A DNA stretch of 64,000 nt from Pseudomonas sp. F(2018) (GTDB lineage: Bacteria; Pseudomonadota; Gammaproteobacteria; Pseudomonadales; Pseudomonadaceae), in NCBI RefSeq assembly GCF_005508865.1, contig NZ_SCOM01000004.1, forward strand, positions 454,558 through 518,557, written 5' to 3'. Each line of letters opens with the position of its first letter. Positions within the stretch are counted from its first letter, which is position 1. Made by a program: the position numbers and the translations under genes. The notes under the pieces are model-generated. The model was not told the DNA's origin and made no database searches. It saw only the letters and a program-made list of their open reading frames with translations. This document shows, piece by piece, positions 8,334 to 18,100 of the stretch.

Positions 8334-8899
8334 ATGAAGACACTCTACGAAGCATCAAACTCTGCTGAAGCGCACATGTTGCTCGAGCTGCTCAGGCAGC
8401 AAGGCATTTCAAGTCACATTCAGGGCGAATACCTTCAGGGAGCGGTCGGTGGTCTTCCGGCTATTGGTCTAGTCCGTTTGGTGGTCGAGGATAAGGACTT
8501 CTCAAATGCTAGAGCCATAATCGAGCGGTGGGAGGCCACCGAGGTGACCCCGGCTTCTGCCGCTCGGAAAGAGTCTCCCAAGTACAGCGGTTTTGCAGGT
8601 TTTCTGCTTGGCTTGGTTGTCGGAGTTGGGGGCTTGTATGCGATATATAAGGCCCCTGGAACGGTGGACGGTGTCGACCATGATCGAGATGGCCATCTCG
8701 ATGAAGCGTGGACATACGCTTGGAATACGTAAAGCCCACGACAGGGTTGCCACAGCGGGTGGAGCATTTCCGGCTAGGGAAACTGGTGTCGGCGGATATC
8801 GACTCCGATGACGACGGAGAACTAGACACACGGCTTACCTATAGCTCTCTGGGTGAAGTGGTCACGCGGGAGCCTATATCGAGAAAAGTGGCCGGATGA
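8334..8899 (+). pseudogene. Frameshifted DUF2007 protein with calcium-loop tail
   Basis: The 5' frame (ATG 8334, stop 8732) encodes a DUF2007-type domain (MKTLYEASNSAEAHMLLELL), a transmembrane segment (GFAGFLLGLVVGVGGLYAIY) and an acidic loop DHDRDGHLDE, then ends early. A second frame continues from ~8716 to 8899 as LEYVKPTTGLPQRVEHF and another DxDxDG loop (DSDDDGELDT). Reading through TACGC/TTGG near 8720 joins the two, giving two similar loop repeats in one ~188-residue protein. So this is a single-event frameshift: a decayed gene or a sequencing error. G+C is lower than in the neighbours. Confidence 0.65.
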
Positions 8900-8957
8900 C
8901 TTCTGTCGCTGGCCCTTCGGTAGCTGTGGCCCCTAATCTACGGCATTGGTTCGTCAA

Positions 8958-9317
8958 TCAGCTTTCAGTTTGAAGCTCTTTCCAAAGCGTGCCGTCTGTT
9001 TTGTACCAGCGGTAGCCAGGCTGTCGGACACCATCAAGAAAAATACCTTCTTCCTTTGGTACTCCATCGTCCCACCAAGACTGATATTTGCCATGCAAGT
9101 TACCTTTCTTGCGAATGCAAAATAGAGTCTGAATGCCAGACTCCGTCCACTGTTGCGAAACTCCGTGAGCCAGACCGTCTTTGTACTCTGCTTCTACAAA
9201 CAGTTGTCCATTCTGATGCCAGCGCCGTACATGCCCAGACAGAATGCCGTTGGCTTCTTCGTGTTCGGATGCCTTTTCGCCGGAATCGTAGTAGCTAGTA
9301 ACTACTCGCGTGCTCAT
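8958..9317 (-). CDS. MORN/YwqK-like repeat protein
   Basis: 119 residues starting MSTRVVTSYYDSGEKASEH. The start at 9317 follows GGAG at good spacing; 23 extra upstream codons lack one. It has toxin-antitoxin-YwqK/MORN-variant repeats of the pattern (Y)xxG..hGxxxxWxxxG (GILSGHVRRWHQNGQL; GLAHGVSQQWTESG; GNLHGKYQSWWDDG). Such proteins are often immunity or antitoxin partners of polymorphic toxins, but no toxin gene is visible here. G+C falls to 45% in 9061-9120, well below the window average. Confidence 0.7.
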   Translation of the reverse strand: MSTRVVTSYYDSGEKASEHEEANGILSGHVRRWHQNGQLFVEAEYKDGLAHGVSQQWTESGIQTLFCIRKKGNLHGKYQSWWDDGVPKEEGIFLDGVRQPGYRWYKTDGTLWKELQTES

Positions 9318-9355
9318 ACAGCTTTCTCCAGTGAACTCTGACCTATCAAGGTAGA

Positions 9356-9383
9356 AACGAAAAAGCCCTGCAGAGCAGGGCTT
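9356..9383 (-). terminator. Terminator of tRNA-Gly
   Basis: On the minus strand, AGCCCTGC-TCT-GCAGGGCT followed by a T-rich run, 14 bases after the tRNA 3' end. Classical intrinsic terminator. Confidence 0.8.
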
Positions 9384-9397
9384 CAACGTAGAGATTC

Positions 9398-9471
9398 TGG
9401 AGCGGGCGAAGGGAATCGAACCCTCGTCATGAGCTTGGGAAGCTCAGGTAATGCCATTATACGACGCCCGC
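9398..9471 (-). tRNA. tRNA-Gly (CCC)
   Basis: 74 nt including an encoded CCA. The acceptor stem GCGGGCG pairs with CGCCCGC; anticodon stem TGAGC/GCTCA encloses TTCCCAA, giving anticodon CCC; the T arm has GGTTCGATTCC. It closely resembles E. coli tRNA-Gly CCC (glyU). Confidence 0.95.
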
Positions 9472-9555
9472 TCGGGCGGCTGACTTTGTACCAGAATCGC
9501 CTGCCCAGGTGAAGCTTGGGCGCAGGGGCGGCGCCCGTTTTGCTCACAATCGCTC

Positions 9556-10434
9556 TCAAACGGCCAGGGCATGGTTATCCGCCGTCTGGCTGCGGGCGCG
9601 GCTGGTGGTTGGCGGTAGCAGGAAGGCCAGCAGCGCGTCGCGGGTCTGCATCCAGGCGGCCTTGTGTTCCATGTCGAGGAAATGCCCGGCCTGGGGGATG
9701 GTGCGGAATTCGCCATGGCGCACGTACTGGGTGAACAGGCGCGCGTCTTCCGGGGTGGTGTATTCGTCCCACTCGCCGTTGACGAACAGCAGCGGTATGT
9801 CGATCTGACCGGCGAAGCTGACGCAGGAGCGGCCGCCGTTGTTCAGCACGGTTTCCACGTGGAAGCTCATCTGCTCGTATTCGTAGCGTTCCAGGCTGGT
9901 GACGTGGCGATGGTTGTAGCGCTTGAACAGCGACGGCAGGTGCTTGCCGATGGTGCCGTTGAGCACCATGCCGATGCTCTCGCGGTCGCAGTCGCGCATC
10001 ACCGCCAGGCCGGCGCGCAGGTAGCCGAGCATGGCGCTGTTGACCACCGGCGAGAACGAGTTGATCACCGCGCGCTCTATCCTCGGCGGTTTGCGGGCCA
10101 GGGCCTGGAGGGTGGCGATGCCGCCCCAGGAGAAGGACAGCACGGTGTCGCAGGCGAAATGTTCGACCAGCGCCAGCAGGATGTCGGCCTCGTCCTCGCG
10201 GGTGAGGAACTGGTCGTGGCTGTTGTATTCGCGTGAGTGCCCGGCGTAGGGCAGGTCGAACAGCACCACGTTGAAGTGGGGGTGGAGGTAACGGACCGTC
10301 TGCGCGAAGGAGGCGGTGGTCGACAGCGAGCCGTTGACCAGGATGATGGTCTGCTCGGCGCCGTCGGCGCGGTAGAACTCCGTGTAAACCCGATATTGCC
10401 CCTGGATATCCAGCACAGCGGTTTCTGCTTTCAT
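9556..10434 (-). CDS. phaG: PhaG: 3-hydroxyacyl-ACP thioesterase/transacylase
   Basis: 292 residues, alpha/beta hydrolase of the PhaG/RhlA family. Opens with TAVLDIQGQYRVYTEFYRAD, near-identical to P. putida PhaG as I recall it, then INGS-type oxyanion strand (ILVNGSLSTTASFAQ), nucleophile SFSWGG, acid region NGEWDEYTTPEDARLF and histidine in AGHFLDME. PhaG diverts (R)-3-hydroxyacyl-ACP from fatty acid synthesis to medium-chain PHA. RhlA (rhamnolipid lipid precursor) is the main alternative, but the N-terminus favours PhaG and no rhlB is adjacent. Start at 10434 rather than ATG 10440, from ribosome-site spacing and PhaG alignment. Confidence 0.88.
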   Translation of the reverse strand: MKAETAVLDIQGQYRVYTEFYRADGAEQTIILVNGSLSTTASFAQTVRYLHPHFNVVLFDLPYAGHSREYNSHDQFLTREDEADILLALVEHFACDTVLSFSWGGIATLQALARKPPRIERAVINSFSPVVNSAMLGYLRAGLAVMRDCDRESIGMVLNGTIGKHLPSLFKRYNHRHVTSLERYEYEQMSFHVETVLNNGGRSCVSFAGQIDIPLLFVNGEWDEYTTPEDARLFTQYVRHGEFRTIPQAGHFLDMEHKAAWMQTRDALLAFLLPPTTSRARSQTADNHALAV

Positions 10435-10777
10435 GGTCATGCCCCTGACGCACGGTGCTACGGACGCGCAGCGACAACCGGCTGCGCGAGCTTCAGGACA
10501 GGTAGGCATGTGCCTGGGAAACGGGGCCTGATCGGCTCGAAAGGCTGGCCGACGATTGTTGTTAGTGGCGGGTACTTTCCGGAACGGGCATCGGCCTTGC
10601 GGCGCGACGAGGGCAGACCCGTTGGTGGTGCCTGAGGCACTCGACCGGAAGAATTTTCTTAGAGTGTTGTTGCGACTAATTGGTCACGTTCGGACCACGG
10701 TTCTGATTCAAGCAGGCTTGTGTTGCAGGTGCAAGTCACTTGAGTGACCTGGGTCGCAGCTTCTGCCCGACGGTCGC
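10435..10777. other. 343-bp intergenic region upstream of phaG
   Basis: No credible gene on either strand. It holds a perfect 14-bp palindrome GTCACT-TG-AGTGAC at 10735-10748, about 30 bp beyond the rsuA stop, which could be a weak terminator or a protein site. The phaG promoter must lie in this stretch, but no unambiguous -10/-35 or -24/-12 element was seen. Confidence 0.5.
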
Positions 10778-11470
10778 TCACACCAGGGCGATCTCGGCGG
10801 GGCTCAGCGCGCGGTACTGCCCCGGTGCCAGCTGCGGGTCCAGTTGCAGCGGCCCCATGCGTTCGCGGTGCAGGCCGATGACCTTGTTCTGGAAGTGGCC
10901 GAACATGCGCTTGACCTGGTGGTAGCGGCCCTCGTGCAGGGTCAGCAGGGCTTCGTGGCTGCCGAGTATCTGCAGCTCGGCGGGCAGGGTGGTGAGGTTC
11001 TCGTAGGCGAAGTACAGGCCCTGGGCGAACACCTCGATGTATTCGGCGGTGATCGGCTGTTCGGTGCGCACCCGGTAGACCTTGCCCAGGCGGCTGCGTG
11101 GCTCGGTGAGGAGGCGCGACCAGAGGCCGTCGTTGGTGACGATCAGCAGGCCGGTGGTGGTCAGGTCCAGGCGCCCGCCGATGTGCAGTTCGTGCTTGTC
11201 CGGTTCGTCGAGCAGGTCGAGCACGGTGCGGTGTTCGGCATGTTCGGTGGCGCTGACCACGCCGACCGGCTTGTTGAGCATGAAATAGCGCGCCGGCTTG
11301 CCGGCCTGCAGCAGCTCGTCGTCCAGCTCGATGCGGCTGAACTCGCGGACCTCGAAGCGAGCGTCGCGCACGACTGCTCCATCCACGCGCAGGCGCCCGG
11401 CGGCCAGCAGCAGGCGGGCGTCGGCGCGATTGAAGCGCGGCAGGTTGCTGAGGAAACGGTCCAGGCGCAT
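10778..11470 (-). CDS. rsuA: 16S rRNA pseudouridine(516) synthase RsuA
   Basis: 230 residues. N-terminal S4-like domain (MRLDRFLSNLPRFNRADA), then RYFMLNKPVGVVSAT, the catalytic GRLDLTTTGLLIVTNDG with the active-site Asp, and EGRYHQVKRMFGHFQN, all RsuA/RluB/E/F hallmarks. The ending LAPGQYRALSPAEIALV resembles E. coli RsuA. It modifies U516 in 16S rRNA. The start ATG lies 2 bp after the CWC-gene stop; the open frame continues upstream but through that neighbour. Last gene of the minus-strand run. Confidence 0.9.
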   Translation of the reverse strand: MRLDRFLSNLPRFNRADARLLLAAGRLRVDGAVVRDARFEVREFSRIELDDELLQAGKPARYFMLNKPVGVVSATEHAEHRTVLDLLDEPDKHELHIGGRLDLTTTGLLIVTNDGLWSRLLTEPRSRLGKVYRVRTEQPITAEYIEVFAQGLYFAYENLTTLPAELQILGSHEALLTLHEGRYHQVKRMFGHFQNKVIGLHRERMGPLQLDPQLAPGQYRALSPAEIALV

Positions 11471-11472
11471 GG

Positions 11473-11679
11473 CTATTCGGCGCTGGGTTCGCCACTCAGG
11501 GCGCGGGCGCAGTTGGGGCAGAGGCAGGTCTTGTCGAGGTGTTCGGCGGGCAGCTCGTCGATCAGGCTGCGATCGATGGGTGTGTGGAAACACCAGCAGT
11601 CCTCCACCGCCTGCGTCTGCCCGGCCTGGGCGCAGCGGTTGGGTTGGCCGCAGCGTGGGCAGCGCTCGGCGTCGTTCAC
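11473..11679 (-). CDS. Cysteine-rich CWC family protein
   Basis: 68 residues starting from GTG (V)NDAERCPRCGQPNRC. Contains CPRCGxxNxC, then EDCWCFHTPI and KTCLCPNCARAL: at least eight cysteines in the CWC arrangement, probably a small zinc-binding protein. The start overlaps the stop of the diguanylate cyclase by 4 bp (GTGA), and it ends 2 bp before rsuA. Function unknown; the position suggests RNA or ribosome-linked work, which is only inference. Confidence 0.82.
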   Translation of the reverse strand: MNDAERCPRCGQPNRCAQAGQTQAVEDCWCFHTPIDRSLIDELPAEHLDKTCLCPNCARALSGEPSAE

Positions 11680-13160
11680 TGCTGCAGGCCGCTGACGTCT
11701 TCGCACACGCGGTTGCGCCCGGACTGCTTGGCCCGGTACAGGGCGCGGTCGGCGCGGGCGATCAGGCGGTCCAGGCTGTCGTCGCCGTGCAGCTCGGTGA
11801 TGCCGATGCTGGTGGTGATGCGCAGGTTGACGCCATTGAAGGGGAACATCTGCTCCTCGGTCTGCTGGCGGATCTTCTCGCCCAGTTGGCGCGCCGTGCT
11901 GCTGCCGGTGTCCTTGAGCAGCAGGATGAACTCCTCGCCGCCCCAGCGGCAGATGATGTCGGACTGGCGCAGGTTGCTCTGCAGGCTCTGGGCGAAGCCA
12001 CGCAGCACATGGTCGCCGGCCAGGTGGCCGTGGGTGTCGTTGAGCTGCTTGAAGTGGTCCAGGTCGAGCAGCATGGCGCTCAACGGGCTCTTGTCGCGAA
12101 TGGCCTCCTGCAGCGCCTGGGCGGCCAGCAGGTCGAAGCCACGGCGGTTGGGCAGGGCGGTGAGCACGTCGGTGGTGGCCAGGGCGGCGATGCGCTGCTG
12201 GTAGCGGCGGGTGGCCAGGTAGACCAGGAACAGCACCACGGCGCTGATCAGCACGCAGATCAGCAGGTTGAGGTACAGCGTGTGGCGCACACCGGCGAGG
12301 GCGCCTTCCTCGTGCTTGTCGACGAACAGGTACCAGTCCAGCTCGGGGATGTAGCGCACGTTGAGGAAGTGGCCGCGGCCCTGTTCCTGATAGCTGAAGT
12401 TGCCGCTCTTGGGCTGCGGCAGCTTGGCCAGCAGCGGCTCCATGCCCGGAATCTGGCTCAGCGCCTGGCCGCGCTTGGCACCCAGGGGGCCGCCATCGGC
12501 ACCGGTGAGTACCAGGTGGCCGTTGCGGTCGGTGAAGTAGATGCTGCGGTCGTAGCGCTGCTGGTAGTCGTCCACCAGCTTGACCACGGCGTCCACGGTC
12601 AGGCCCACGCCGGCCACGCCGATGAAGTTGTTCTGGTAGTCGAACACCTTGAAGTTGATGAAGAAGGTCAGCCGGTCGCTGTTGGCCATGTCCGGGTCGA
12701 CGCTGATCTCGTAGGGCTCGGCCATGTTGCGTACGCGAAAGTACCAGATGTCGCGCGGCTCGTTCTGGTCGATCTTCTTCAGCACGCCCTTGGCCTGGTA
12801 GTAGACGCGGCTCTTCTCGGAGATAAAGAAGCTGGTGAAGGTGCCGTAGTGCTCCTGCACTTCGCGCAGGTAGCGGGTCATCGGCAGGGCGTCGCGCTCG
12901 CCGGCGATCACCCAGTCGCGCAGGAAGGTGTCGCGCGACATCATCGAGGCGATCTGGGTCGGGCGGATCAGGTCCTTCTGGATCTCCGAATAGATGTTGT
13001 CGGAGGTCAGCGGCAGCTCGGTGTTGACGATGTTGTGGCGGATGCTGTCGCGCGAGCTGTAGTAGCTGACCAGGCTGGTGGCGAGGAAGCCACCCAGCAG
13101 CAGAGTGGTCAGGAGTAGCAGAAGAGAAACCTGGGCCTTGCGGGACGTGCTGAGCGGCAT
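11676..13160 (-). CDS. Membrane diguanylate cyclase with periplasmic Cache sensor
   Basis: 494 residues. Transmembrane helix near residues 10-32, a periplasmic dCache-like sensor to ~290 (YFTDRNGHLVLTG, WYLFVDKHEEG), a second helix (LLICVLISAVVLFLVYLA), then a GGDEF domain. The catalytic loop is GGEEF at 407-411 and the product-inhibition I-site RQSD begins at 398, so it should be active and feedback-inhibited in making c-di-GMP. The sensor ligand is unknown. ATG at 13160 chosen over an upstream start that would run into the DUF4824 stop. Confidence 0.9.
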   Translation of the reverse strand: MPLSTSRKAQVSLLLLLTTLLLGGFLATSLVSYYSSRDSIRHNIVNTELPLTSDNIYSEIQKDLIRPTQIASMMSRDTFLRDWVIAGERDALPMTRYLREVQEHYGTFTSFFISEKSRVYYQAKGVLKKIDQNEPRDIWYFRVRNMAEPYEISVDPDMANSDRLTFFINFKVFDYQNNFIGVAGVGLTVDAVVKLVDDYQQRYDRSIYFTDRNGHLVLTGADGGPLGAKRGQALSQIPGMEPLLAKLPQPKSGNFSYQEQGRGHFLNVRYIPELDWYLFVDKHEEGALAGVRHTLYLNLLICVLISAVVLFLVYLATRRYQQRIAALATTDVLTALPNRRGFDLLAAQALQEAIRDKSPLSAMLLDLDHFKQLNDTHGHLAGDHVLRGFAQSLQSNLRQSDIICRWGGEEFILLLKDTGSSTARQLGEKIRQQTEEQMFPFNGVNLRITTSIGITELHGDDSLDRLIARADRALYRAKQSGRNRVCEDVSGLQQ

Positions 13161-13191
13161 GGGGCTGAGCCTTGAAGAAGTGGCGCCAATG

Positions 13192-14037
13192 CTAGCGCGG
13201 TGCGCCGTTTTCGTCATCGCGCTTGCTGGTTTGCGTGATCTGCACGGCGCTGAGCCAGGGCTCGAAGCGCTGACCGATGCTGATTTCGGCGGTGAATGGC
13301 TGGTCGGTGTTGCCGTAGTACTCTGGCAGTCGTTCGGTCAGCAGCTGGCGCCAGGCGTGAGGTACGTTGATGCGATCATTGCTGGGGTCGAAGGCGCCGC
13401 TGAGAGTGCTAGCGCTCTCGCTGTAGCAGCTTTGCCAGACCTGCACGGTGCCGCGTAGCAGCGCATAACGGCTGCGGTCCGGGTAGCGCTGGCGCAGCGT
13501 CTCGGGATCCAGGCCGACATCGACCAGGAACAGACGACTCTCCTTGCTGCGCTCGTTGTTCAGGGCGTCACGTGCGGCCTTTTCCTGGGCTTGCAGCTCC
13601 TTGTCGTCTGGTAGCTGTTGCAAGCGCTCGCTGGTCTTCTGCAGGTGGCGCTCGGCCAGTTGCAGCGACTGCTGATAAGCGGGGCCATCCAGCTCCAGCA
13701 TGGCCCAGGCCAGACGGGTGTCGCGGCGCGGCGCCGGGCCGCTACTGGGCAGGCCGAGCGCGCGCAGTTGGGCATCGCTGAGACCGTGGCCGCTGTAGCA
13801 GGTGTCTGCATCGGGTGCATCGTGGCGCGGCATGCGCCAGTCCAGGCGCATGACCAGGCCGCTGTTCTCCTGACTCGGGCCGTCCCAGTCGCGGTGCAGT
13901 TCGCGCTCGGACAACAACAGACGACTCTCCGGCTCGCCCTGACGGTTGTACCACGCGCCAGCAAGTGCCACGGCGTTGCTCAGCAGTATCAGCGCCAGAC
14001 CGGCCAGCAGGCCGTGGCGGGGCTTGAGAGTGATCAT
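13192..14037 (-). CDS. DUF4824 family protein (GDYxxLxY-like), probably periplasmic
   Basis: 281 residues. An N-terminal hydrophobic anchor (GLLAGLALILLSNAVALAGAWY) is followed by a soluble domain with RLLLSERELHRDWDG and a long helical region rich in Gln/Leu (residues ~120-160). Its start overlaps the DUF2157 stop by 4 bp (ATGA). DUF4824 and DUF2157 genes are commonly paired; the DUF2157 partner supplies membrane spans. Biochemical role unknown. Confidence 0.75.
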   Translation of the reverse strand: MITLKPRHGLLAGLALILLSNAVALAGAWYNRQGEPESRLLLSERELHRDWDGPSQENSGLVMRLDWRMPRHDAPDADTCYSGHGLSDAQLRALGLPSSGPAPRRDTRLAWAMLELDGPAYQQSLQLAERHLQKTSERLQQLPDDKELQAQEKAARDALNNERSKESRLFLVDVGLDPETLRQRYPDRSRYALLRGTVQVWQSCYSESASTLSGAFDPSNDRINVPHAWRQLLTERLPEYYGNTDQPFTAEISIGQRFEPWLSAVQITQTSKRDDENGAPR

Positions 14038-15101
14038 GCGCGCTCACCTCCCTTGTGGTCGCGACGCAGGCGACCGAGCACCAGCAGGGCGAGGATCGCG
14101 GTCAGGCCGAGGATCAGGAAGAACAGGTACTTGGGCAGCACGTCCCACCACCAGTCGACCATCTTGATGAACAGGAACAGCAGGAACGACAACTGGCCGA
14201 TTAGTGTGACTTCCGACCAGTCGCGGCGGATGCCGAGCCAGATGAACAGGGCCGAGGCGGCGAAACCGAGCAGCTGGTAGAGCTTCTCGATGCTGGCGTA
14301 CTCGAACGGCAGGTAGCTGCCGCGGCCCCAGTTGGCCAGGACCAGCATCGGCACCAGCAGGGCCAGCATTCCGACGATGCGGTAGGTGGCGGCGAAGCCG
14401 CTGAGGCGCGCCTGGGACAGCAGTGCCGGCAGCACGAACACCAGCAGACCGCCCGGCAGGAAATGCTCCGGCCGTTCGGCCGCTTCCAGCCACAGCCAGC
14501 CGCACCATTCGCTGATGCGCGTGCCGCTGTAGGCCAGCAGGCAGATCAGGCCGGCGGCCAGCAGCAGGCGTGCGTTGCAGGTGTAGGCCAGCAGCAGGGC
14601 ATAGGCGGCCCAGGGCAGCAGGGCCTTGTCGGTGGGCGTGATGTTGAATATCTGCCCGAGCATGTGGATGTTCAGCATGAAGCAGGCCAGCGCCAGCACG
14701 GCCGATAGCTTGGCGAAGTAGCCGGAAGCGTCGCGCTTCTGCAGGGCGAAGGTCAGCAGCAGGCTGCCGAGCGAGAAGCCGACCAGGATGCCGACCTGCA
14801 GCGTTTCGCCGAACAGGCCCCAGAACTGGTAGAAGAAGAACAGCAGGCTGGCCGCCAGGGCCAGGGCGCCGAGCAGCGAGACTACGCGCATGCTCAGGGA
14901 CAAGCGCTTGGTCTGCTGGTCGTGGTCGATATCGAAGCTGGCCCGGTACTGCGCCAGCAGCTGATCGTGGTGACTGGCGATGCGGGCGAGCGGTTCGTCG
15001 CCCAGGGCCAGGGCGTCCTCGGCGCGCAGGCGCTGGGTCTCGCGGCGGAACGCCTGGATATCGTCGGCCCGTTGCTGGGCCTGGTCGCGGGTCAGCGGCA
15101 T
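14034..15101 (-). CDS. DUF2157 polytopic membrane protein
   Basis: 355 residues. A soluble N-terminus of ~75 residues (MPLTRDQAQQRADDIQAFRR) is followed by about ten hydrophobic helices, ending with a basic tail. This matches DUF2157. A ribosome site (AGGGAAG) precedes the ATG at 15101. It starts only 39 bp after the guanidine carboxylase stop on the same strand, with no terminator between, so read-through transcription from the guanidine operon is possible. Confidence 0.78.
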   Translation of the reverse strand: MPLTRDQAQQRADDIQAFRRETQRLRAEDALALGDEPLARIASHHDQLLAQYRASFDIDHDQQTKRLSLSMRVVSLLGALALAASLLFFFYQFWGLFGETLQVGILVGFSLGSLLLTFALQKRDASGYFAKLSAVLALACFMLNIHMLGQIFNITPTDKALLPWAAYALLLAYTCNARLLLAAGLICLLAYSGTRISEWCGWLWLEAAERPEHFLPGGLLVFVLPALLSQARLSGFAATYRIVGMLALLVPMLVLANWGRGSYLPFEYASIEKLYQLLGFAASALFIWLGIRRDWSEVTLIGQLSFLLFLFIKMVDWWWDVLPKYLFFLILGLTAILALLVLGRLRRDHKGGERA

Positions 15102-15140
15102 GGTTCTTCCCTGTGAATGCGCTGCCCGCGACTGTATCCC

Positions 15141-18100
15141 TTATGCCTCCTCCAGCACCACCACCCGTTGCCCGGCGCGCACCGGCGAGCCGGGTTGCAC
15201 GCGCACTTCGCGCACCACGCCGTCGCGCGGGGCGGTGAGGGGGATTTCCATCTTCATCGACTCGAGGATCACCAGCACATCGCCGGCCTTCACCGAGTGG
15301 CCTGCCTCGACCTGCACCTGCCAGAGGTTGCCGGCGATGTGGCTGTCGATGCTGTGCTGGCCGGCCGCCAGCGGCGCGTCGTCGCCCAGTTCGACCACCG
15401 TTTCGTCCACCTCGAAATGCGCCTGGCCGGAGGCGATCCAGCGCTGGCGTTCGGCGTCGAAGGCGGCACGTTGCTGGCTGCGGAAGGCGTCGATGCCCTC
15501 GGCTTCTTCGGCGAGGAAGTCCTGGTAGTCGGCCAGGGCCAGTTCGCTGTCCTCGATGCTTAGCTCATAGCGGCCGAGCGGGAAGTCGCGGCGGATCTGC
15601 AGCAGTTCCTCGGCACCCACCGGGTAGAAGCGGATCTGGTCGAAGAAGCGCAGCAGCCAGGGCTTGCCGTGGAAGGCGGCGACCTCGCGGTAGCGGTTCC
15701 ACATCTGCAGGGTGCGGCCGACGAACTGGTAGCCGCCGGGGCCTTCCATGCCGTACACGCACATGTAGGCGCCGCCGATGCCTACCGAGTTCTCGGCGGT
15801 CCAGGTGCGCGCCGGGTTGTACTTGGTGGTCACCAGACGATGCCGCGGGTCCAGCGGCGTGGCCACCGGTGCGCCGAGGTAGACGTCGCCCAGGCCCATC
15901 ACCAGGTAGCTGGCGTCGAAGACGGTTTTGTAGACCTCGTCCAGGTTGGGCAGGTCGTTGATGCGGCGGATAAATTCCAGGTTGCTCGGGCACCAGGGCG
16001 CGTCTTTTCGCACCGTGGTCATGTACTTGTCGATGGCCAGCTGGCAGGCCGGATCGTCCCAGGACAACGGCAGATGCACGATGCGCGACGGCACCTTGAG
16101 GTCCTGGGCGTTACACACCGCGTCCCACTCGCCGATCACCACTGCCAGCAGATTGGCCAGCGACAGGGTTTCCGGCTGGTAGTGCACCTGCAGCGAACGG
16201 ATGCCCGGCGTCAGGTCGATCACGCCGTTGAGGTTCTTGGCTTCCAGCGCCTGCATCAGCGCATGGCCGCGGAAGCGCAGCACCAGGTCCAGCTCGGCCT
16301 GGCCGATTTCCAGCAACAGGCGGGTGTCGCCGGAGAGGCGGGCGACCAGGCGCTTGTCCTGGCTGCCGATGTCGAGGATCACCGGCGGCTCCAGCGGGAT
16401 CGGCTGCCAGTTGACGGCAACGGCTTCCAGTCCGGCGACTTCGGCCTTACGCGCCTTGGCCAGCTGGCGCGCGGTGTCGATGTTGACCGGCACGAAGCGC
16501 AGCTTGTCGCCGGCCTTGAGCTGGCCGAGCTGCCACAGGTCGGCCTCGATAATGGTCACCGGGCAGACGAAGCCGCCCAGGCTCGGGCCATCCGGGCCGA
16601 GGATCACCGGCATATCGCCGGTAAAGTCGACGGCTCCAATCGCATACGGGTTGTCGTGGATATTCGACGGGTGCAGGCCGGCTTCACCGCCGCTGTCGCG
16701 TACCCACTCGGGTTTCGGGCCGATCAGGCGCACGCCGGTGCGGCTGGAGTTGAAGTGCACTTCCCAGTCGGTGGCGAGGAAGGTGTCGATATAGGCCGGG
16801 GTGAAATATTCCGGCGCGCCGTGCGGGCCGTAGATCACCCGCAGCTCGCGCACGGCCGGCAGGGTGGTGCACAGGGCGGCGGGTAGTTGAGCGCCGTTGT
16901 CCGCATCGCTCAAGGCTGGGATATGCAGCACATCGCCGGCGCGCAGGGCGCGGCCGCCGTGGCCGCCGAACTGACCGAGGGTGAAAGTGCTTTTCGAGCC
17001 CAGGTATTCCGGCACCTGCAGGCCGCCGCGCAGAGTCAGATAAGACCGTGCGCCGCTACCGGCGATGGTGCCGAGGCTCAGGGTGCTGCCGGCCTTGATC
17101 AGCAGTGCGGTGTTCATCGGCTGTTCGCTGCCATCCACACTCAGCGGAATCGCCGCGCCGGTCACCGCCACCACCGCATCGGTGTTGAAGCGCAGCAGCG
17201 GGCCACTCATGGTGATTTCCAGGCCGGCGGCGCCTTCGGCGTTACCCAGCAGGCGGTTGCCCAGGCGCAGCGCGCGGTCGTCCATCGGCCCCGACGGTGG
17301 CACGCCGACCGCCCAGTAGCCGAGGCGGCCGGGGAAGTCCTGCACGGTGGTCTGGGTGCCGGCGGAGAGCACCTCGAAGGTATGTGCCTGGTAGGTCAGG
17401 CCTTCCAGGCAGCGGGTCCAGGGCGAGCCGCTGGCGAACGGCGCATCGACCAGGATCTGCCGCAGGTACTGGCTGTTGGTTTCCACGCCGTACAGCAGGG
17501 TATCGGCCAGGGCCTGGTTCAGCGCGGCGCTGGCCTGCTCGCGAGTCGGCTGCCAGGTGATGACCTTGGCGATCATCGGGTCGAAGTAGGGCGGAATCTC
17601 GCAGCCGGCTTCGACCCAGGTATCGATGCGCAGGGCTTTGCCATCGGCTTCTGGGAAGCTGACGGCGGTAAGCAGACCGGGGCTGGGCTGGAAGTCGCGG
17701 CCCGGGTCTTCGGCGTACAGGCGCGCCTGGATGGCGTGGCCGCTGGGCTTCAGGTGCTTCGCCAGTTCACTCAGCGGTGCTAGATCACCGGCCGCCAGCT
17801 CGATCATCCAGCGCACCAGGTCGACGCCCCACACCTGTTCGGTGACGCCGTGTTCGACCTGCAGGCGGGTGTTCACTTCGAGGAAGTAGAAACGCTCGGC
17901 CTCGCTGTCGTAGACGAACTCGACTGTGCCGGCGCTGCGGTAGCTGACCGCCTTGGCCAGCTTGATAGCTGCCGCGCACAGTTCGTCGGCCATGCCGGCC
18001 GGCAGGTTGGGTGCCGGGGTTTCTTCCAGCACTTTCTGGTTACGCCGCTGCACCGAGCAGTCGCGCACGCCGAGAGCAAGGACTTCGCCGGCGCCATCAC

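Noticed and set aside
11298..13118. 606-codon plus-strand open frame
   Set aside because: Antisense to the diguanylate cyclase, which has intact GGEEF and sensor motifs; no ribosome site or known domain.
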